A program made the translations under genes and the position numbers. From NCBI GenBank assembly GCA_964437725.1, contig CAYTIB010000026.1, positions 62,001 through 126,000 on the forward strand: a stretch of DNA of 64,000 bases, given 5' to 3'. Every line of letters begins with the position of its first letter. The first letter of the stretch is position 1. The notes under the pieces are model-generated. The model ran no database searches and was not told the DNA's origin. It saw only the letters and a program-made list of their open reading frames with translations. Below are positions 35,222 to 45,551 of this stretch, in pieces. This stretch comes from CAYTIB01 sp964437725. Its GTDB lineage: Bacteria > UBA8248 > JACPRG01 > G963555815.

Positions 35222-36466
35222 CTAATTGAGCTTTGAAATGGCCTCACTCATCCGCGCCATCCCGTTCCTGATGTTCTCCATGGATGTGGCGTAGGAAAAA
35301 CGGATATATCCTTCTGTGCCGAAAGCGCTACCGGGCACAGCAGCTATCTTGCCATTTTCCAGTAAATACTCACAAAGGTTGGCTGAGGATTCGATCGGCC
35401 CCGAAGGAGCATTCCGCTCCAACAAACCACCTACATTCGGAAAGGCATAAAAAGCACCATGAGGGACAAAACAAGAGACGCCTTCCATCATATTAAACTC
35501 TTTAACCATGAAATCCCGTCGCTTCTGAAATTCTTCTATCATGGGAGCGAACAGCTCGTCCGAACTTTCTATCGCCACAACTGCGGCTTTTTGAACAAAG
35601 GAAGTAGGATTATTAGTCCCCTGAGTTTGGAACTTATCGATCGCGTCTATAACCGTTCGAGGGCCCGCCACGAATCCTAATCGCCATCCGGTCATGGCAT
35701 AAGCCTTCGAGAAACCGTTAACCACCAACGTATGTTCCCTCGCATCACTGTCCAATCCGGCAGGGCAAAAACTTCTTGCACTCCCGTATACAATCTTCTC
35801 ATAGATTTCGTCCGTGATAACGAGAAACCCGTGCTTGATGGCCATCTCCATCACAGCCTCTACAGCACTGCGCGAGAATACTGCACCCGTCGGGTTAGAA
35901 GGGGAGTTGATGATAACAGCACGAGTGGAGGGACTAATGCACCGCTCAATACTTTCCGGATCGAGATCGAAGTTATTTTTTTCATCCAAAGGGCAAACAA
36001 CGGGAGTCCCGTGCGCAAGTGCCGGAAGATCCACATAGGACACCCAATACGGCGCTGGCACAATAACTTCGTCCCCGGGATCCAGCAACACCTGAAAGAT
36101 GGAATAAAGCGCCTGCTTGGCACCAACCGTGACAACGATATCTTCTGGTTGATAAATCACGTGGTTATCCCGCTCAAGCTTTTGGGCGATAGCCAACCTA
36201 AGCTCAGGGATCCCACTGGAAGCGGTATAACGGGTGAACCCTTTCTGAAGAGCTTCCACTGCTGCCTGGACAATAGGATCGGGTGTATTAAAATCCGGCT
36301 CACCCGCCCCGAAACCAATAACATCCACACCTTGGGACCGGAGCTCTCGAGCCATCGAAGTAATAGCAATGGTTGCAGAAGGCTTAACGGCATCGATACG
36401 CCTGGACAACCTGAAATCGGGGGTAACACTATCACTCGATCTTGGTTTTGCTTTCATCCGGTTCAT
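35222..36466 (-). CDS. Class I aspartate/aromatic aminotransferase
   Basis: A 414-residue PLP aminotransferase of fold type I, subgroup I-gamma (the thermophile/Bacillus AspC type rather than the enteric type). Visible motifs: GFGAGEPDFNTPDPI near the N-terminus, TVGAKQALYSIFQVLLDPGDEV, NSPSNPTGAVFS, the PLP lysine in NGFSKAYAMTGWRLG (about residue 257) and the C-terminal Arg in GYIRFSYATS. It likely transaminates aspartate and oxaloacetate; other amino acids or prephenate remain possible. It lies 35 bases after coaD on the same strand. Confidence 0.92.
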   Translation of the reverse strand: MNRMKAKPRSSDSVTPDFRLSRRIDAVKPSATIAITSMARELRSQGVDVIGFGAGEPDFNTPDPIVQAAVEALQKGFTRYTASSGIPELRLAIAQKLERDNHVIYQPEDIVVTVGAKQALYSIFQVLLDPGDEVIVPAPYWVSYVDLPALAHGTPVVCPLDEKNNFDLDPESIERCISPSTRAVIINSPSNPTGAVFSRSAVEAVMEMAIKHGFLVITDEIYEKIVYGSARSFCPAGLDSDAREHTLVVNGFSKAYAMTGWRLGFVAGPRTVIDAIDKFQTQGTNNPTSFVQKAAVVAIESSDELFAPMIEEFQKRRDFMVKEFNMMEGVSCFVPHGAFYAFPNVGGLLERNAPSGPIESSANLCEYLLENGKIAAVPGSAFGTEGYIRFSYATSMENIRNGMARMSEAISKLN

Positions 36467-36501
36467 CTCAGGTCAACCTCGTCTGCAGCTTACGTCGAAC
36501 C

Positions 36502-36981
36502 TTAGGGAATCTTCTTTTGCAAGGCCTTGTTGACACACTCGGGAACGAGGTTGCGTATGTCGCCCCCATGGCGAGCTACCTCTTTGACCAATCCGCTACT
36601 GAGGAATGAAAACTCCGCGTTCGGCGCCATAAAAAAAGTCTCAATTTCATGGCTCAGCCACCGGTTCATCAAAGCCATCTGAAGCTCATATTCAAAGTCA
36701 GAGACCGCCCGAAGCCCCCTAATAATAACCTTTGAAGGTTTTTCCTTAGCATAATCCACAAGGAGGCCATCAAAGGTGTCCGTTTCCACATTCGGCAAAT
36801 TAGATACTGCCTCTTGAATAAAATCTATCCTCTCAGGAATCGGAAACATAGGCGCTTTCGAAGGATTGTCAGCTACCGCCACAACAACCCGTTCAAACAG
36901 GTCGTGGATCCTTACAACAATGTCCAAATGGCCATTCGTAAAGGGATCGAACGTGCCAGGATATATCGCGCACTTGTTCAT
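36502..36981 (-). CDS. coaD: Pantetheine-phosphate adenylyltransferase
   Basis: Transfers AMP from ATP to 4'-phosphopantetheine, the next-to-last step of coenzyme A synthesis. The 159-residue length is standard. The nucleotidyl-binding motif YPGTFDPFTNGHLDI is at residues 7-21 and the family C-terminal signature FSFLSSGLVKEVARHGGDI at about 125-143, with IIRGLRAVSDFEYE between. It stands 190 bases after rlmN, with no further gene in that gap. Confidence 0.97.
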   Translation of the reverse strand: MNKCAIYPGTFDPFTNGHLDIVVRIHDLFERVVVAVADNPSKAPMFPIPERIDFIQEAVSNLPNVETDTFDGLLVDYAKEKPSKVIIRGLRAVSDFEYELQMALMNRWLSHEIETFFMAPNAEFSFLSSGLVKEVARHGGDIRNLVPECVNKALQKKIP

Positions 36982-37171
36982 GGATTACCTCGAAGCAACC
37001 AGAAAGGGAGAGCAATTTATCGTACGGTCCAAATCGTGTCAAACCGCTTGATAGAAACCATACTCCTCAGTATGAGTGAAAACATTGGACCAGAAAACCA
37101 TTTTCTCCAGGCACTCTTAATTAAAAACACCCTTTTCGGGCATACTTCGTATGCCTATATGGTCAAGGCTC

Positions 37172-38209
37172 TCAGTCTGGCGGGCGAACCGCCAAAAGCC
37201 CGCAGGCCGCATCAATATCTCTTCCACGGCTTTTCCGGACAGTCACCATCACACCCTTTGAGAGAAGTCCTCGGGCAAACCGGTCTACAGTCTCGTTGGG
37301 TGGGCACTCATAACTTAACCGGGAGGACGGATTGAATGGAAGAAGGTTTACTTTACAGCGAATGCCATGAAGAAGTCGGGCCAGAAGATGTGCGTCCTGT
37401 AGCGAGTCGTTAAGATTTCTTATTAGGGTGTACTCGAATGTGATCCGCTCACGCGGTTGCAAGGGGAGTTCCCGGCAGGCATCCATCAGAGTTCTAAGGG
37501 GATACCGACGGTTGACTGGTATCAGCTGATCACGTCGCTTATCGTCTGGTGCTCCTACTGAAACGGCAACACGAACTTTTGGAAATTCTTCTTTGAACCG
37601 GCGCAAAGCTGGCACCAAACCGCATGTGGAGAGGGTAATTTTTCGTGGAGATAACCCTATCCATGGTGGGTGAGTTAGTATCCGTACTGCCCGGGCAACG
37701 TTGTTGTAGTTGTCCAGTGGTTCGCCCATCCCCATGAGTACAACATGAGAAATCGGATCCTTGGATTGTCTATTTACCTCCATAAACTGATCTATTATGT
37801 CAGCAGCCGATAGCTGAGCGATCAGACCTAAAGTCCCTGTAACACAAAAACTGCAGGCCATCCGGCAACCCACCTGGGTCGAGACACAAAGTGTCCGGCG
37901 TTTTTTGTCCGGGATCAAAACAGATTCGATAGAAGTTTTTTTCCCGGTCACAAAGAGAAACTTCTTTGTTCCATCCTTGGAGATCTGATCAGACACAAGG
38001 TTTAACCTGCTGATGGTGAAGGTCTCGTTCAATACCTTGCGCAGGTCCTTGGGAAGGTCACTCATTTCATCAAAGGATACCGCCCCACGATGAAAAATCC
38101 CCTTTGCAATTTGGCGACCCCGATATGCGGGCAAACCCAGAAAATCCACCATGGACTGAAATTCCACTTCTGAGAAGTCCTTGACGTTTCCACCTTTCAT
38201 ACACCCCAT
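37172..38209 (-). CDS. rlmN: Dual-specificity 23S rRNA/tRNA adenine C2-methyltransferase (RlmN)
   Basis: A radical SAM enzyme that methylates A2503 of 23S rRNA and A37 of some tRNAs at C2. The 345-residue protein has the CRMACSFC cluster motif (about residues 114-121), the MGMGEPLDNYNN motif, STCGLVPAL, and the resolving cysteine in DIDAACGLLA near the C-terminus. The start is ATG at 38209; an ATG three codons later would serve as well. Surrounding gaps (about 190 bases on each side) show no other gene. Confidence 0.95.
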   Translation of the reverse strand: MGCMKGGNVKDFSEVEFQSMVDFLGLPAYRGRQIAKGIFHRGAVSFDEMSDLPKDLRKVLNETFTISRLNLVSDQISKDGTKKFLFVTGKKTSIESVLIPDKKRRTLCVSTQVGCRMACSFCVTGTLGLIAQLSAADIIDQFMEVNRQSKDPISHVVLMGMGEPLDNYNNVARAVRILTHPPWIGLSPRKITLSTCGLVPALRRFKEEFPKVRVAVSVGAPDDKRRDQLIPVNRRYPLRTLMDACRELPLQPRERITFEYTLIRNLNDSLQDAHLLARLLHGIRCKVNLLPFNPSSRLSYECPPNETVDRFARGLLSKGVMVTVRKSRGRDIDAACGLLAVRPPD

Positions 38210-38403
38210 CGCTTTCAGTTCAATGATCCAAGGTTGTCCAACAAATTATCATAGTGAGTTCATCCAATCCCGAAGCGGGTTATTGGAGCAATGCTAATCT
38301 TCACAGAATTGGATTTTTTTAACCCATTTAATTTCTTCTGATCAATTATCAGGCTCTGGAAAAGTGCCCCTGAAAACAGTTGGAATCCACGAGTGTTCCT
38401 TTT

Positions 38404-41400
38404 TTAGATAGCTTCGGAAATATTTTGGAGCAAATCTTCACTCCGCAATATGTCAATATGGCCACGTCGAAGGAAGGCCACTCCGAACCGTAATGACTTT
38501 TCACCGAAAACCTCAGAGATAGCCCGGCAATAAAGGAGGCCTTGAGCCCGGAACTCCGATGCTCCTTTCACGGTTCTCGAAGTTTTGTAATCCACAACAA
38601 GGATTCCTTCTCGATCTTTCAATATTAAATCGGCTCGGCCCTCGACCGATTGTTCGAATCCGTTTTCCAATTTGCGCGAAAGAAGGCAGGGAATCTCCCG
38701 TCCCAATTCCTCGCAAGGCTGGATTATTTTTTGGAAGTCAGCGGAGGTAAAAAACGTTTCCAACATGGATTTGACCTCCTGACGGATTTCCCGTCCCCCC
38801 TTTCCGTTCAATGTCACCCGGCACTCCATCATAGACCTCTCGATATTTTCCTCAAGCCGATCCATGGGAGAGGCAAAAACAACCGATTCCATTACAGAGT
38901 GAACAACCTGGCCGATAAGAGTGGCTGGGGCACAACCACCCTCATGAGGGGAGGATTCCGTGAATTCCAGATTCTCTGCATCCAGGTCCGAAGGACGGCA
39001 TTCAATGGTATGGTTCCAAAGCTCCCTTATTTTTTCTTTCCGATCTATCCAAGTCTTCTCAAATCCGGCCGGCACGGCAATCAGGCTTTTAGTGGCTTTT
39101 GCGTTAAGAGCTACTGAGGTGGCCGGAACTGTAGTCCTGAGGATCTGCCCGTCCCCAACGGAAATTGTATCCTCCTGTGATAAGCGTATATCCATCCCGA
39201 GGGACTCATTCAGATAGGCAAGAATCCCTTCCGCTTTCGCCAGAGTCTTTTTATCGTGCCTGTGAGCAACGGAGAGGACAAGACGTTCGCGAGCACGAGT
39301 AGCTGCGACAAAAAAAACCCGCCGTTCTTCAGCATCCTCTAGCTCTGCATCCCGATCGTCGGCGCGGACCTTCTGTGGCGTTTCAACAGAGCCTAGTCTG
39401 AGTCCCCAGGTACATGACAACGGATTCCGAAGGACCTCAGCTTCAGATTTCAGCCCAGGTCTTTTCCCTGTCTGCAAACCTGCCAAAACAACAACGGGAA
39501 ATTCTAGGCCCTTTGCGCTGTGAATAGTCATTAGTCGAACGGCTTTGACGTTTTCTTCGGCCAAAGGGCTTTCCTCTTCGTCCTCCCTCGCCAAGGCCTG
39601 ACGCCGAAGCCAATCCACGAGACCGGGGAAACCCTCGCCCGAAAAGCCTTCCCGTCTGAGTATCATTGAGCGGGCTTTTAATACGTTAACTCGCCCTTGC
39701 TCACCTGCGAGTAGAATTGCTGATTCTAAGACCGGCAGGGTTTGAAAAATTCGATCGAAGACCTCAGCAATCGGCAATCGTTGGGCGTCTTTACGAAGGA
39801 TATCAAGTCGCCGAATGATGGCCTCAGCCTTAGGAGTAATTTCTTCACGTCTCGAAATTGCCTCCGCCCAAGCGAAAAGCTCTTTGTCGGTCAGACCCCC
39901 AATAGGAGATCGAAGAACCCCTGCAAGAGCAAGACGGTCTTCCGGAAGAGCGATGGAATTGAGAAGATTCAGAAAATCCGTAATCTCTTGTGTTTCAAAA
40001 AAACTCTTCCCGGAGTCAGTTAGATACGGAATATTTAACTCGCGGAGACAGTTCACGTATGGGGAAAACTTGCTTCGCGTGCGAAAAAGAATAGCAATGT
40101 CACGGTACTCTATCGTGCGACTCCTCCCCTTCTCATCTAGAATTTCCTCCACACCAACCAGATCTTCCCGAATCCACCGAGCAATTTCGCGTGCTTCTTC
40201 CGTAGACGCGTCTTCCGAGGTCCAATTCTGATTGTTCTGAGGCGAAACTACCCGAATTTCGACTTTTTGGGCATCTAGTTTGGCCGGTCCATCTGGGCGA
40301 GGATGAGAGGGATGATAGGCAGGTTGGATCTTCTCTTTTTCTTGGAGCAGTGACTCGAATAAACCGTTTACTACATTAACCAATCGATCATGGCTTCGAA
40401 AATTGACGCTAAGTTGCAAGGGGGGCTCACTAAGAACATCTTCGAGCAAATCTGTGTAGGCCTCAATGTTCGCCCCTCGGAATCTATAGATTGATTGCTT
40501 CGAATCACCTACCAGGAAAAGCTTGCCAGACTCAAGGCGTGTATCGCGCCAGTTTACTGCGTTTGATTCTAGTTCCTCCGCCAAGTAAAGAACTATCTCG
40601 TATTGGATAGGGTTCGTATCTTGAAATTCATCCACGAGGAGATGGCGAATTCTCTGCTTTAGCTCCTTTCGGACACTTGGATGATCGCGAAGAAGGTTGC
40701 GGGCCCGGACCAGTTGAGCATCAAAGGTCAAATATCCCTTTTGAGTAAAACCTTCTCTGAATTTCCGGGAAAATCTAAGGACGACATTTAAGGCGTCTTT
40801 TAGAGACGAACGGTCAAGTGAGGAAAGCCTATCCGCAATCCGGATGACTCTCTTGCCAAATTCATAATTCTCCTTGGTAAAATCCTTGGTTTTGACTCCC
40901 AACCCGCCGCGGATAATATTAAGGTTTTCCTGAAGGTGAGTCTCGTCCATTCCATCTCGAAACCCCTCCAGGATTCGAAAGGCTGCCTCTGCTTGTTTAT
41001 GGAATTTATGTTTTGTATCCGGGAAATGTGAAATCAGGTCCTTTGTCCCTTTGAGAATCCTCGCTAGCCATTCGCCATCTACCTCAAACAGTGAACCGTC
41101 ATATAAAGTTTCCTCCAACTCATTCAGTGGAAGAAGCTCCGAGCACAGTTCTCTAGCCAGTGCTTTAAGTTCTGACAAACGAAATCTATCAAGCACGGCC
41201 TTCCACAAGTCTTCCCGTGTGGAGCAATCACTTAGCTCTTCAGCCAACCAAGCTTGCCAATCGCGATCAAACCATTCGTCTAAAACCTCATTGCCATTCT
41301 CCTTAAACCTCGGGTCAACACCCGCCTGAAGGGGATATTGTCTTAAAAGCCGAGCAGCAAACCCGTTATAAGTAGAAATGGGCGTCTGCTCAATTCCCTG

Positions 41401-41799
41401 TAACACCTCTCGCGCACGCTGCTCCAGTGTTTCTTCGGTCCAACCATATTGACCGAGGATCGATCGATATGTTTCAGCGGTGACACTACGGTTCTCTCGG
41501 GGGGGGCCTCCTAGAGCGGACCACTTAATGATCCTCTCCAAGTATTCGCGCAAGCGACTGGACATCTCGCCTGCAGCCTTGTTCGTAAACGTCAGCGCTA
41601 CACATTGGTCCGGAGCAATTGGATGATCTCTCTGAAAGAAAATGTGTAGAAGTCGAGAGGTCAAAAGAGCTGTTTTACCGGTCCCTGCTCCCGCAGTGAC
41701 CACCACATTGCGATCGAATGTCGTGACGGCTTTTTCCCGCTCGGACGCATCTTGTAAATCCGCTTCCCTTGACATGGATTTCAAGTCTTCGAAGACCAT
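38404..41799 (-). CDS. addA: AddA-like helicase-nuclease subunit
   Basis: The 1131-residue UvrD-like motor and nuclease of the AddAB end-processing complex, which resects double-strand breaks for recombination. Helicase motifs: TAGAGTGKTALLTSR (about 35-49), LTFTNKAAGEM, LLVDEFQDTNPIQYE, GDSKQSIYRFRGANI, SVNFRSHD and MTIHSAKGLEFPVVVLAG near 795. The C-terminal RecB-type nuclease has GRADLILKDREGI and VVDYKTS, the metal-binding acidic residues and Lys. The gene overlaps the end of addB by 19 bases. The ATG at 41799 is preferred because GGTGA lies upstream; an ATG at 41775 is possible. Confidence 0.92.
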   Translation of the reverse strand: MVFEDLKSMSREADLQDASEREKAVTTFDRNVVVTAGAGTGKTALLTSRLLHIFFQRDHPIAPDQCVALTFTNKAAGEMSSRLREYLERIIKWSALGGPPRENRSVTAETYRSILGQYGWTEETLEQRAREVLQGIEQTPISTYNGFAARLLRQYPLQAGVDPRFKENGNEVLDEWFDRDWQAWLAEELSDCSTREDLWKAVLDRFRLSELKALARELCSELLPLNELEETLYDGSLFEVDGEWLARILKGTKDLISHFPDTKHKFHKQAEAAFRILEGFRDGMDETHLQENLNIIRGGLGVKTKDFTKENYEFGKRVIRIADRLSSLDRSSLKDALNVVLRFSRKFREGFTQKGYLTFDAQLVRARNLLRDHPSVRKELKQRIRHLLVDEFQDTNPIQYEIVLYLAEELESNAVNWRDTRLESGKLFLVGDSKQSIYRFRGANIEAYTDLLEDVLSEPPLQLSVNFRSHDRLVNVVNGLFESLLQEKEKIQPAYHPSHPRPDGPAKLDAQKVEIRVVSPQNNQNWTSEDASTEEAREIARWIREDLVGVEEILDEKGRSRTIEYRDIAILFRTRSKFSPYVNCLRELNIPYLTDSGKSFFETQEITDFLNLLNSIALPEDRLALAGVLRSPIGGLTDKELFAWAEAISRREEITPKAEAIIRRLDILRKDAQRLPIAEVFDRIFQTLPVLESAILLAGEQGRVNVLKARSMILRREGFSGEGFPGLVDWLRRQALAREDEEESPLAEENVKAVRLMTIHSAKGLEFPVVVLAGLQTGKRPGLKSEAEVLRNPLSCTWGLRLGSVETPQKVRADDRDAELEDAEERRVFFVAATRARERLVLSVAHRHDKKTLAKAEGILAYLNESLGMDIRLSQEDTISVGDGQILRTTVPATSVALNAKATKSLIAVPAGFEKTWIDRKEKIRELWNHTIECRPSDLDAENLEFTESSPHEGGCAPATLIGQVVHSVMESVVFASPMDRLEENIERSMMECRVTLNGKGGREIRQEVKSMLETFFTSADFQKIIQPCEELGREIPCLLSRKLENGFEQSVEGRADLILKDREGILVVDYKTSRTVKGASEFRAQGLLYCRAISEVFGEKSLRFGVAFLRRGHIDILRSEDLLQNISEAI

Positions 41800-44700
41800 C
41801 GCTTTTTCACCATTTTCTCAACCGTTTCGGTCCGACCATCCGCCTCTTTTCGATATCGGGTAGACCGATGATTTTTGCGACAAAGACCTTGATAGGAGCA
41901 CTTCTCACATTTCTTGGGTTCGGGAATAGGATAAAAGTTTCCATCCCGAATCCCTCCGATGATCGCATCAAGTGTTTTGCCCATGTCCTGGGCCCACTCA
42001 GAATTCCACTGCCCGGATGGGAAATCTACTCGATCGGACCAATTGGGAGCAAGGTAGTGTAATTCTGCCTCGGCCTTTGCACCACGCTCGTAGTCTTCAG
42101 CTAGCAGAACGTAAAAGGGTGGTTGTAACTTTTTCCCCCTTAGAGCATCTTGCCTCGAATTTTTTGACGTGAAAGGCTTTTTCATGTTTTGGTACTTGTA
42201 ATCCACCACTCGGACCTCAATTCCCGACTTACCCTCCCTCCGATCAATCCGGTCTAGGCGACCCTGAATCTTGATCCCTCGAAGAATGGAAGAAAACCGG
42301 GATGCATCTTGAAGCACCATTTCGAGTGATTTTTCGTACTCTATAGGCTGATAGCCGCTTTCTTCGAGAGACCTTAATTCTTCCAGAATATAACGCTCCG
42401 CAATTTGGTGAAGTTCCCCTTTTGTCCAGTCCCAAAGGAGAGGGAAGTCCATCGATACCTCTTTTTCCGTGTCTTTCAGGGTGGACTCGATAACGGACCT
42501 GATTAAATCCTCTACATCAGCTTCTCGAGAGGGCAGCCACGCTTTGAAAAAACGGTGGAAAATACTATGGAGAATGTGTCCCTTTTCTTTCGCTTCCAAC
42601 CCCACATGTTCTTTCAAGTCGGGCAAGTTTTCTAAAGCAAGAGCGTATTTAGCAAAAAATTGGAATGGGCACTCAGCGTAATGCTGAAGCGAGGTCGGCG
42701 AGTAACCCTTTTCGCAAAGGGTTGCCAATAAATTCGGGAGAATACCCGTCATACCGTCTCGGTCCGATAATTTTTTCTCCAGTTGCTCCAACTGAATCCC
42801 TGCATCAAAACAATTTTTCAAAATTTCTCCTGGGATTTCCCGACTTTTGGATAACCCCGACGGGTCCTGCCCGTTGATCGCCAGATAAGCACTCCACTCC
42901 GGTGGAGTCCAAAGGTGTTTGGCAAAAAAACCTTTTTCAAAGCGATCGTCCAGACGGCGATCAACCGAAATCTCAGGTGGCAAGCCAGAGTCTTCACATC
43001 CCAGGGCACGGCCAACTTCGCGCACATACCAGGAGCGAACCAGGGGCCTACCATCCCCTGCGGATCGTTGGCAGGTCAAAGTGACGTGCTGCATCGCTGA
43101 TGTAAGTGCTAACGCAAAAAGCAAACGCTCTTCCTTGGCGGCCTCAGACCGTTTCAGAAGACGGACCGAATATTTCTTCGACAACTTTTCTCTTATGCTC
43201 TCACTAAGAAATGGGTCACCATTTTCTCTTCGAGGCCAGACTCCCTCCTGAAGACCCATGACAACAATTGCATCAAATTGTTTTGCTCGTGCATCACGCG
43301 CGTTTAAAACCTCAACGCCTGGATGAGCAAAATTCCAATACGGGACCTTATAGGCCAAAAGTTGTTCATCCACAGACAAAATAAAGTCTCTAGTCTCAAC
43401 CTCCTGTGTGGATCCTTTCCTGATAACAACAGATTCAAGGGTACTTTCAATTAAATCCCATGGAGACTTGACGTTAATCGTCCGAAGATCGGATATCTTC
43501 TCCGATTCCATATTTGGGATAATCAACGCTTCTTTAAGGAACTTCCTGTAAATATCGACAATATCGCCCCATTTACACCTTTTGGGAAAATGTTCAACGG
43601 ACTCAATTAAACTCTGAAGGGGTAAAAGCGCACTGCTCAATTCAGCCGGTGAAGCCTTTATAAACTTCTTCCAACCTTCCAGGTTGCGTACTGATCTGGC
43701 TTGCCGTAATGCAAATCGGACGTCATGATCGGAGGCGGCCCCCTCGTCCCGAAAGACAAGGTATGGTGAGGTCGACCACTCAAGAACATCCGTTTTGGAG
43801 AACTCGTTAACCACAATGCGATTTAAGGTGCCTAATGCTTTTACCCAAGGCAAACGGGAAATCGATAGTGCCTCGGGTGTCCGGAAGGGGATGGCGTGAG
43901 CCGTGAAAACTGAATGGAGGAATGGTAGGTAGGGCTCCAAGTTGCGGGCGATAATTCCAATCTCGCTGAAATCGATCCCCGCTTCTGTCCAACGTAGAAT
44001 CTCCTTTGCAGTTATCTCAAGTTCCGCCTCGGGCCCCGAGGCCGTAAAAAACCTTAGGGAATCTTTGGCAACTTGGCTAGCGGTGTCAGCGTTGCCCTCC
44101 GAGAATAAACGGTTCATGGCAAACCGCAAAGAAACACTTGGCCGCTCTTCGACAGCGCCAAGATTAGCTGCTAACGGATGTTGTACTTCTTCGAACCGGA
44201 CTCTCAATTCTTCCAAAAATCCGTTGGCAAAATCGTATGCCCTGTGATCGGCAACGGAAGGGAAAAATATCGATGCCTGGCATAATGTGGATATCCTCGC
44301 TAACATATCCAACTGAACTTGTGTCATATCGTAAAACCCGTAATAGACAACCTCCTCAAGGGACTGGAGAAACCTGGAGTCTGAGGCAACCTGTATGGCT
44401 TGCTCCACAGTGTCAGTCGGAGTCCCGAGGCCTAACTGCTTGCGCTCGACCTGATACAAACGGTGGAGACGTAGCAGGGGATCTCCCTTCTCAATCTCCA
44501 AAGGAATACGCGCCTCTTCAAGATCCTCAAGCGTTCCCAGGATAGCCGCAGCACCTCCTGCAAACCGAAGAAAATCTTCCCACTCGGCCGGAAATCTTTT
44601 AGTTAATACGATATCCCGCACCAGTTCCGCGAGCACCAAGCCATCTACTCGCTTGACTGTTTGTTCATCCCGAACCGTCGCGACGGTACGTAAAGCTAAG

Positions 44701-44936
44701 GAGTCCACCGTCAGCAGGTGAACACCGGCTAGTGACATGCGCCAGCGAAGGGTAATTAGACGTTTTAAATATCGGCGAATTTCTTCGGAGGGTGAGACGA
44801 TAGCACATGGAATCAACTGGTGGGTTTTTCGGATCGATGCCTGCCGAGACTCCAAATACTCATGGAGACCTCTTTCTAAATCCGGATGGAAAGGGCCGGT
44901 CCATATAGCCAAACGACCACCTAAAACTGACTCCAT
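41781..44936 (-). CDS. addB: AddB-like subunit with Fe-S nuclease domain
   Basis: The 1051-residue partner of AddA. The N-terminal helicase-like half is degenerate and shows no Walker A lysine motif, as is usual for many AddB/RexB proteins, which recognise the recombination signal rather than pump DNA. The C-terminal RecB-type nuclease has GRLDRIDRREG and VVDYKY. Four cysteines fit the AddB iron-sulfur staple: one in HYAECPFQFFAKYAL (about residue 750) and three in KCEKCSYQGLC near 1020. The order addB-addA with a 19-base overlap supports one complex. Confidence 0.9.
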   Translation of the reverse strand: MESVLGGRLAIWTGPFHPDLERGLHEYLESRQASIRKTHQLIPCAIVSPSEEIRRYLKRLITLRWRMSLAGVHLLTVDSLALRTVATVRDEQTVKRVDGLVLAELVRDIVLTKRFPAEWEDFLRFAGGAAAILGTLEDLEEARIPLEIEKGDPLLRLHRLYQVERKQLGLGTPTDTVEQAIQVASDSRFLQSLEEVVYYGFYDMTQVQLDMLARISTLCQASIFFPSVADHRAYDFANGFLEELRVRFEEVQHPLAANLGAVEERPSVSLRFAMNRLFSEGNADTASQVAKDSLRFFTASGPEAELEITAKEILRWTEAGIDFSEIGIIARNLEPYLPFLHSVFTAHAIPFRTPEALSISRLPWVKALGTLNRIVVNEFSKTDVLEWSTSPYLVFRDEGAASDHDVRFALRQARSVRNLEGWKKFIKASPAELSSALLPLQSLIESVEHFPKRCKWGDIVDIYRKFLKEALIIPNMESEKISDLRTINVKSPWDLIESTLESVVIRKGSTQEVETRDFILSVDEQLLAYKVPYWNFAHPGVEVLNARDARAKQFDAIVVMGLQEGVWPRRENGDPFLSESIREKLSKKYSVRLLKRSEAAKEERLLFALALTSAMQHVTLTCQRSAGDGRPLVRSWYVREVGRALGCEDSGLPPEISVDRRLDDRFEKGFFAKHLWTPPEWSAYLAINGQDPSGLSKSREIPGEILKNCFDAGIQLEQLEKKLSDRDGMTGILPNLLATLCEKGYSPTSLQHYAECPFQFFAKYALALENLPDLKEHVGLEAKEKGHILHSIFHRFFKAWLPSREADVEDLIRSVIESTLKDTEKEVSMDFPLLWDWTKGELHQIAERYILEELRSLEESGYQPIEYEKSLEMVLQDASRFSSILRGIKIQGRLDRIDRREGKSGIEVRVVDYKYQNMKKPFTSKNSRQDALRGKKLQPPFYVLLAEDYERGAKAEAELHYLAPNWSDRVDFPSGQWNSEWAQDMGKTLDAIIGGIRDGNFYPIPEPKKCEKCSYQGLCRKNHRSTRYRKEADGRTETVEKMVKKRWSSKT

Positions 44937-44951
44937 GCTATCGATTCTCCA

Positions 44952-45551
44952 TCAACCAAACCAGAGAACGATCAACACCTGAACACAGCCGATCAAGAAA
45001 CCGACTACCCCGCCGAACCAGGTAATGAATCCAAGATGCCGGCCAGAAACCTGGCGAACCAAAATCTCAATTTCATCCAGATCCATCTGGTTCAGTTTGC
45101 TCACGATAGCTCCTTGCACGTTTAGGCCTTCAGCAACATGCGAAGCACGCTTATCAAGGAAGGTATCGATTTGGCTCACGATCTCGCGCGCAAGAAGAAG
45201 CTTGATTTGATAACGAAGGGTTTCGGGGAGTGGAAACAACCTCAACTTTTCATCCACAAGTTCACCAACCGTCCTCACCACCTGTCGTTTAAGTGAAGAA
45301 TCTTTGAGTAATTCGACAAGCTCCCGGCCAGAGAGTAGCCTTTGCTGAACTGTGCCGGCGATGACTTCGGCAAGGCGGCTGCGCTCACGCGGAATTAGGC
45401 CCGGAGTGAAAGGGAGCGTTCGCCTCCAAACCCGAATCTGTCTTCTTGGGTGAAATAACATCCAGACGGCCAGGTAGTTTGTGGCATAGCCGATCAGAGC
45501 ACCGGCCAAGGGGGGCATCCAAAGCGTAATCCGGACATCGTCCAAAATCAT
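44952..45551 (-). CDS. DUF445-family membrane protein
   Basis: A 199-residue protein with hydrophobic segments at both ends (about 9-32 and 175-197) and a helical middle. The GALIGYATNYLAVWMLFHPRR opening and FTPGLIPRERSRLAEVIAGTV are typical of the DUF445 (YheB-like) family, whose function is unknown. It overlaps the DUF697-like gene upstream by four bases and is followed by addB after 15 bases. Confidence 0.85.
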   Translation of the reverse strand: MILDDVRITLWMPPLAGALIGYATNYLAVWMLFHPRRQIRVWRRTLPFTPGLIPRERSRLAEVIAGTVQQRLLSGRELVELLKDSSLKRQVVRTVGELVDEKLRLFPLPETLRYQIKLLLAREIVSQIDTFLDKRASHVAEGLNVQGAIVSKLNQMDLDEIEILVRQVSGRHLGFITWFGGVVGFLIGCVQVLIVLWFG

